A stretch of DNA of 64,000 nt. Origin: Poseidonocella sedimentorum (GTDB lineage Bacteria > Pseudomonadota > Alphaproteobacteria > Rhodobacterales > Rhodobacteraceae). How positions within the stretch are numbered: position 1 is the stretch's first letter; each line of letters starts with the position of its first letter. Where the stretch lies: the NCBI RefSeq assembly GCF_900116005.1, contig NZ_FOYI01000005.1, positions 186,001 through 250,000 on the forward strand, in the 5' to 3' direction. The position numbers and the translations under genes were made by a program. Below, piece after piece: positions 60,824 to 64,000 of this stretch. The notes under the pieces are model-generated. The model worked only from the letters and a program-made list of their open reading frames with translations. It did not search any database and was not told the DNA's origin.

Positions 60824-61716
60824 GCGCTCTGCCCGTAGATCCGCGCGGCAGGAAGGCGGCAGAGCCCGGCGAGAACGCCGGTGTGAAACGCGCCGCGCAG
60901 GACCCAGAATCGGCGCGCCTGCGGGTTGGCCGCGGCGAGGACGCCACGGAGCGCGCAAAACGTCGATTTCGCCCCCGCCGTCAGGGCCAGCCGCGATGCC
61001 GAGGGCCACGAGACGGCGATGGCCGCGTAGGATTGCCCCATGCGAAACTTGCGCCGCAGCAGCCAGCGCAGCGTGAGGCGCTCGGCCGCGACGGTCTCGT
61101 AGACTACCGCGCCGGGAGCGATGGCGAAGGTCGCGCCGCGCGCCCGGAGGGCAAAGAAAAACGCCGTGTCCTCGCCGCCCGACTGGCCTCTGCCCGGATC
61201 GAAGCGCGTGTCCTGCCACGGCGTTCCGGCCCATCGCAGGAGCGCGTTGCAGGTGTGGCCCGTCTCGACGCCCTGCGGCGTGATCACGGGGCGGTTGGAA
61301 TGGTGATCCTGCGCCTGCATCCAGGCAGGGGCGCGCGCCGGGTAGAGCGCGATGGACGGGCCGAAGACCGCATCGGCGCCGGTTTGCCGCGCCTTGGCGC
61401 ACAGCTCGCGCAGCCACCCCGGGGTGACGATCTCGTCATCATCCACGAAGGCCAGCCAATCGACCCCCTCCGCCGCATCGAGGCAGGCGTTGCGGGCGAT
61501 CGAGATGTTGCCCGCGGGGGCGTGCAGGTAGGTCACATCGAAGGGCAGGGCGCCTGCGGCGGCGCGGACGCGATCCCGCGCCGTGGGGGCGGTGTCATTG
61601 TCCGCGACGATGACCCGCACCTCGGTGCCCGGTGCGAGGTCAATCGCGGCGAGACTCTTGAGCGTCGCACAGACCGACGGACGGCGGAACGTGGCGATGA
61701 GGATCGCGATTTTCAT
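60820..61716 (-). CDS. Glycosyltransferase family 2 protein
   Basis: A 298-residue GT-A protein. The nucleotide-binding start is KIAILIATFRRPSVCATLKSL, and the metal-binding DxD is in DWLAFVDDDEIVTPGW. A GEDTAFFF acceptor-side motif and a basic C-terminal region follow. It overlaps the downstream GT4 gene and, by 4 bases, the upstream GT2 gene, forming a tightly coupled operon. Sugar specificity cannot be read from the sequence. Confidence 0.88.
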   Translation of the reverse strand: MKIAILIATFRRPSVCATLKSLAAIDLAPGTEVRVIVADNDTAPTARDRVRAAAGALPFDVTYLHAPAGNISIARNACLDAAEGVDWLAFVDDDEIVTPGWLRELCAKARQTGADAVFGPSIALYPARAPAWMQAQDHHSNRPVITPQGVETGHTCNALLRWAGTPWQDTRFDPGRGQSGGEDTAFFFALRARGATFAIAPGAVVYETVAAERLTLRWLLRRKFRMGQSYAAIAVSWPSASRLALTAGAKSTFCALRGVLAAANPQARRFWVLRGAFHTGVLAGLCRLPAARIYGQSA

Positions 61717-62738
61717 GCGGCGCGGCCCGTGAGTATCTGGCGCAAAAAGCCCCCGGCCCAGGCCATGTGCATCGCCGCCACGGCGGGCCCGGCCCAGAGG
61801 CCGCAGGGGGCGCGCAGGCGCCGCATTCCGACAAGCGATGCCCCCAAAAGCAGCAGCCCATAGGCCACCAGAAGGAGCGCGGCCTGCGGCACCTGAAGCG
61901 CCGAAATCAGCGCCGCCACCAGGGCGAGCGCGTTGAGCACCGGCGCGATCTGGCGCAGCCGCGGGCGCACCCGGTGCTTGAGCAAAGTGCGCGCGCGGCC
62001 CCGCCCGTAACGCCAGTACTGGCGCGCGAGGGCGGCGAGGTCGGGACGCATGATGTAGGTGATCCTCAGCCCTGCCTCCAACCATATCTTGTGGCCCGCG
62101 CGGGTGAGGCGCAGGTCGAGCTCGGCGTCCTCGTTGTGGCTGAAATCAGCGTCATATCCGCCGACGGACCGGAAGGCATCGAGCCGCATGGCGGCGTGAT
62201 GGCCATGGTCGACGAAACGCGAGACGGTGCTGCCGCGATGGGCCGAGCCGCCGTTGCCGAGCAGCGTGCCCGCGATCCAGGCGGCGGCGCGCTGGAAGCC
62301 GTTGCTGCCGGCCGCATCCATCACCACCGTGACCGCGCTCGCGCCGCTGCGCTCCATGCTCTCGATCAGCGCACCGATGTAGCCCTCGGGATAGACGCTG
62401 TGCGCATCGCAGCGGATGAGGATCTCGTCCTGCGGGCGGGCGCAGCGGCGCACCGCGAGGTTGATCCCCGCGGACTGTAGTCTGGCGGGGTTGTCGAGCC
62501 AGCCGAGCGCCGGAAACTCCGCCATCAGCCCCATGACGATGTCTCGCGTTGCATCCTCGCTCCCGCCATCGACGACAACGGCGCGCAGATCGCGCCCCGT
62601 TTCGGGACGCGTCAACAAGGACCGAACGCACCGCTCGATATGACGCGCCTCGTTCAGTGTGGGGATCACGAGCAGCACCCCGCCCTCGGGGCGAAGGGCG
62701 CAGGGCCTTGGAGACAGGGACATAGGGGACAGACTCAT
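61713..62738 (-). CDS. Glycosyltransferase family 2 protein, ExoA-like
   Basis: A 341-residue membrane-associated GT2 resembling succinoglycan ExoA. The start of the fold is LLVIPTLNEARHIERCVRSL, the DxD-like element is ILIRCDAHSVYPEGYI, and the acceptor motif HNEDAELDLRL follows. Two or three C-terminal membrane helices end the protein. The N-terminus repeats MSLSP twice, so translation could begin at 62738 or 62723. It is the first gene of the minus-strand operon that runs to the ligase-like gene, divergent from the Wzz/Wzc-like gene. Confidence 0.87.
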   Translation of the reverse strand: MSLSPMSLSPRPCALRPEGGVLLVIPTLNEARHIERCVRSLLTRPETGRDLRAVVVDGGSEDATRDIVMGLMAEFPALGWLDNPARLQSAGINLAVRRCARPQDEILIRCDAHSVYPEGYIGALIESMERSGASAVTVVMDAAGSNGFQRAAAWIAGTLLGNGGSAHRGSTVSRFVDHGHHAAMRLDAFRSVGGYDADFSHNEDAELDLRLTRAGHKIWLEAGLRITYIMRPDLAALARQYWRYGRGRARTLLKHRVRPRLRQIAPVLNALALVAALISALQVPQAALLLVAYGLLLLGASLVGMRRLRAPCGLWAGPAVAAMHMAWAGGFLRQILTGRAA

Positions 62739-62854
62739 CGTCAGGACATCAGTTGCGGTTGCCCTGAAACTTTCGACAATTCGTTAATTAATAGTTCACC
62801 TTGAAACGGCAGGTTTGCCAGCCATAGGACCCTGAAAATCAGGCGTGAACTGAC

Positions 62855-64000
62855 ATGGCAAAGCCATCCATTCTTGGCGAGGACGCAACGCAGGAGATCA
62901 TCGATCTCGGGGCGCTATTCGCGCGGCTGTGGCGCGGGCGGTTTGTGCTCGCCCTGGCGGCGATGGTCGGCTTTGGCCTCGGCGGGGTCTATGCCTATCT
63001 TCTGGCCGAACCGGAGTATGAGGCCACGGCGTCTGTCGTGCTGGAGACCCGGTCGGAGAAGGTGGTCGATCTCGACAGTGTGATCGGCGGGCTCTCCAAG
63101 GACCTGCCGGCGCTCAATACCGAGGTAGAAGTGCTGCGCAGCCGCCGTCTGCTGGGCCAGGTGGTCGACGCGCTCGCGCTGACCGAGGACGCCGAGTTCA
63201 ACCCGACGCTGGCCGAACCGGGGCTGAAGGCGCGGCTCAAGTCGCGGGTCATGAGCCTGATCTCAGACGCGGAGCCCGTGGTCGCGCCGCAGCAGGACGC
63301 GCAGCGCGAAAAGGCGATCACCCGGCTTCAGAAGCGCACCTCCGTCGCCAATCTTCCGCTCTCGCTGGTCTTTCAGATCAAGGTGGCATCGGCGGAGGCG
63401 GATCGCGCGGTTGCCATCGCCGACACCATCGCCCAAACCTACGTGGACCAGCAGATCAGCGTGAAATACGAAGCGACCGAACAGGCCGTCGCCTGGCTCA
63501 CGGATCGCGTCTCGGACCTCAAGCAATCGCTCAAGATATCCGAGGATCGGATCAAGGCGTTTCGCGCGCGCTCCGATGTGATCGGGCCGGACAGCATCGA
63601 TCAGCTCGACCGTCAGCTCAAGGCCCTGCGGGGGCGAATCACCGATCAGGAACTCGCCATCGAGGCGGCAAGGGCGCGCTTGACGGCGGCCCGCGAAGAG
63701 GCCCGCAGCGCGCCGCCGGTGACCCAACCGCAGCCCGCCTCCACCGCCTCGCTCCTGCGCGCCAGTACCCTGCGCCCGGTCGCTCGGGCCGAAGCCGAAG
63801 TCCAGCTCGCCGAGACCCGCCTTCAGGCTCTTGTCTCCGCCGCGGAGGAGCTTGAAGAGACGCTCGCGCGGCAAAACACGGAATTGCAGGAGTTTCAGCA
63901 GCTGACCCGCGAGGCCGATGCCTCCAAGCTGCTCTACGAGTATTTCCTCGGCCGGCTGAAGGAGACCTCCGTCCAGCAGGGGTTGCAGCGGCCTGACAGC
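62855..64000 (+). CDS. Polysaccharide chain-length/export protein, Wzz/Wzc-like (3' truncated by window edge)
   Basis: The frame is open from ATG 62855 to the end of the window (382 residues). An N-terminal Wzz domain (IIDLGALFARLWRGRFVLALAA with a membrane helix at residues 30-50) is followed by DLPALNTEVEVLRSRRLLGQV. A long periplasmic coiled coil (residues 195-360) ends in LYEYFLGRLKETSVQQGLQ, the GNVR-type element before a second membrane helix. A C-terminal tyrosine autokinase domain may lie beyond the window. It would control chain length and export of the locus's polysaccharide. Confidence 0.88.
   Translation, partial: MAKPSILGEDATQEIIDLGALFARLWRGRFVLALAAMVGFGLGGVYAYLLAEPEYEATASVVLETRSEKVVDLDSVIGGLSKDLPALNTEVEVLRSRRLLGQVVDALALTEDAEFNPTLAEPGLKARLKSRVMSLISDAEPVVAPQQDAQREKAITRLQKRTSVANLPLSLVFQIKVASAEADRAVAIADTIAQTYVDQQISVKYEATEQAVAWLTDRVSDLKQSLKISEDRIKAFRARSDVIGPDSIDQLDRQLKALRGRITDQELAIEAARARLTAAREEARSAPPVTQPQPASTASLLRASTLRPVARAEAEVQLAETRLQALVSAAEELEETLARQNTELQEFQQLTREADASKLLYEYFLGRLKETSVQQGLQRPDS

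Noticed and set aside
1-64000. CRISPR arrays, insertion sequences, prophage genes, rRNA and riboswitches
   Set aside because: Searched for by eye on both strands; none was recognisable. The three short tandem repeats have no spacer structure.

Overview
The window is GC-rich, gene-dense chromosomal DNA from an alphaproteobacterium, most likely a marine member of the Rhodobacteraceae (Roseobacter-like). The reasons are the full ccoNOQP-GHIS set, a Paracoccus/Roseobacter-type sox cluster, an ALAS-type hemA, COQ9, an alphaproteobacterial LexA box and imuB-dnaE2. There are 55 protein genes (the first and last are cut by the window edges) and one tRNA. I see no insertion sequences, phage genes or CRISPR arrays. 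Every gap between genes is shorter than about 250 bases.

Layout. 1-4.4 kb: housekeeping genes (pheT end, ytoQ, mscL, rpsU, coq9). 4.4-13.6 kb: hemN, then the cbb3 oxidase operon and its assembly operon, each behind an FNR/FixK box (TTGAY-N4-RTCAA). 13.6-18.6 kb: an SOS mutagenesis operon, imuB-dnaE2, with a perfect LexA box. 18.7-23.2 kb: a PagL-like lipid A deacylase, then a convergent set for glucosylglycerate (GH13_18 phosphorylase facing a GpgS-like synthase and a HAD phosphatase). 23.4 kb: tRNA-Thr(CGT). 23.6-38.2 kb: a complete thiosulfate-oxidation cluster, with soxS-soxR-soxT divergent from soxVWXYZA-soxBCDEF. The cluster continues into a DUF302 gene and a 5-aminolevulinate synthase gene, and faces a SoxH-like hydrolase.

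38.3-53.3 kb: a block that looks like a low-oxygen or dormancy regulon. It holds two universal stress proteins, a P-type ATPase, an NDP-forming acyl-CoA synthetase, a phasin, a site-2 protease with CBS domains, a VIT1/CCC1 transporter and a CaCA antiporter. Most transcription units here carry an FNR/FixK box. In the middle are a cluster-less FixK/FNR-type regulator, an OmpR-type response regulator and a hybrid heme-PAS (FixL-like) kinase. This set resembles the rhizobial hFixL-FxkR-FixK cascade, and a K-box-like repeat lies upstream of the regulator. 53.4-64 kb: a surface polysaccharide locus with three sulfotransferases, an acyltransferase, an O-antigen ligase/polymerase-like protein, a flippase, three glycosyltransferases and the start of a Wzz/Wzc-like protein.

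Taken together, the window describes a heterotroph that can oxidise reduced sulfur, respires at low oxygen with cbb3 oxidase, and appears to link oxygen sensing to haem supply, terminal oxidase synthesis and stress or maintenance functions.
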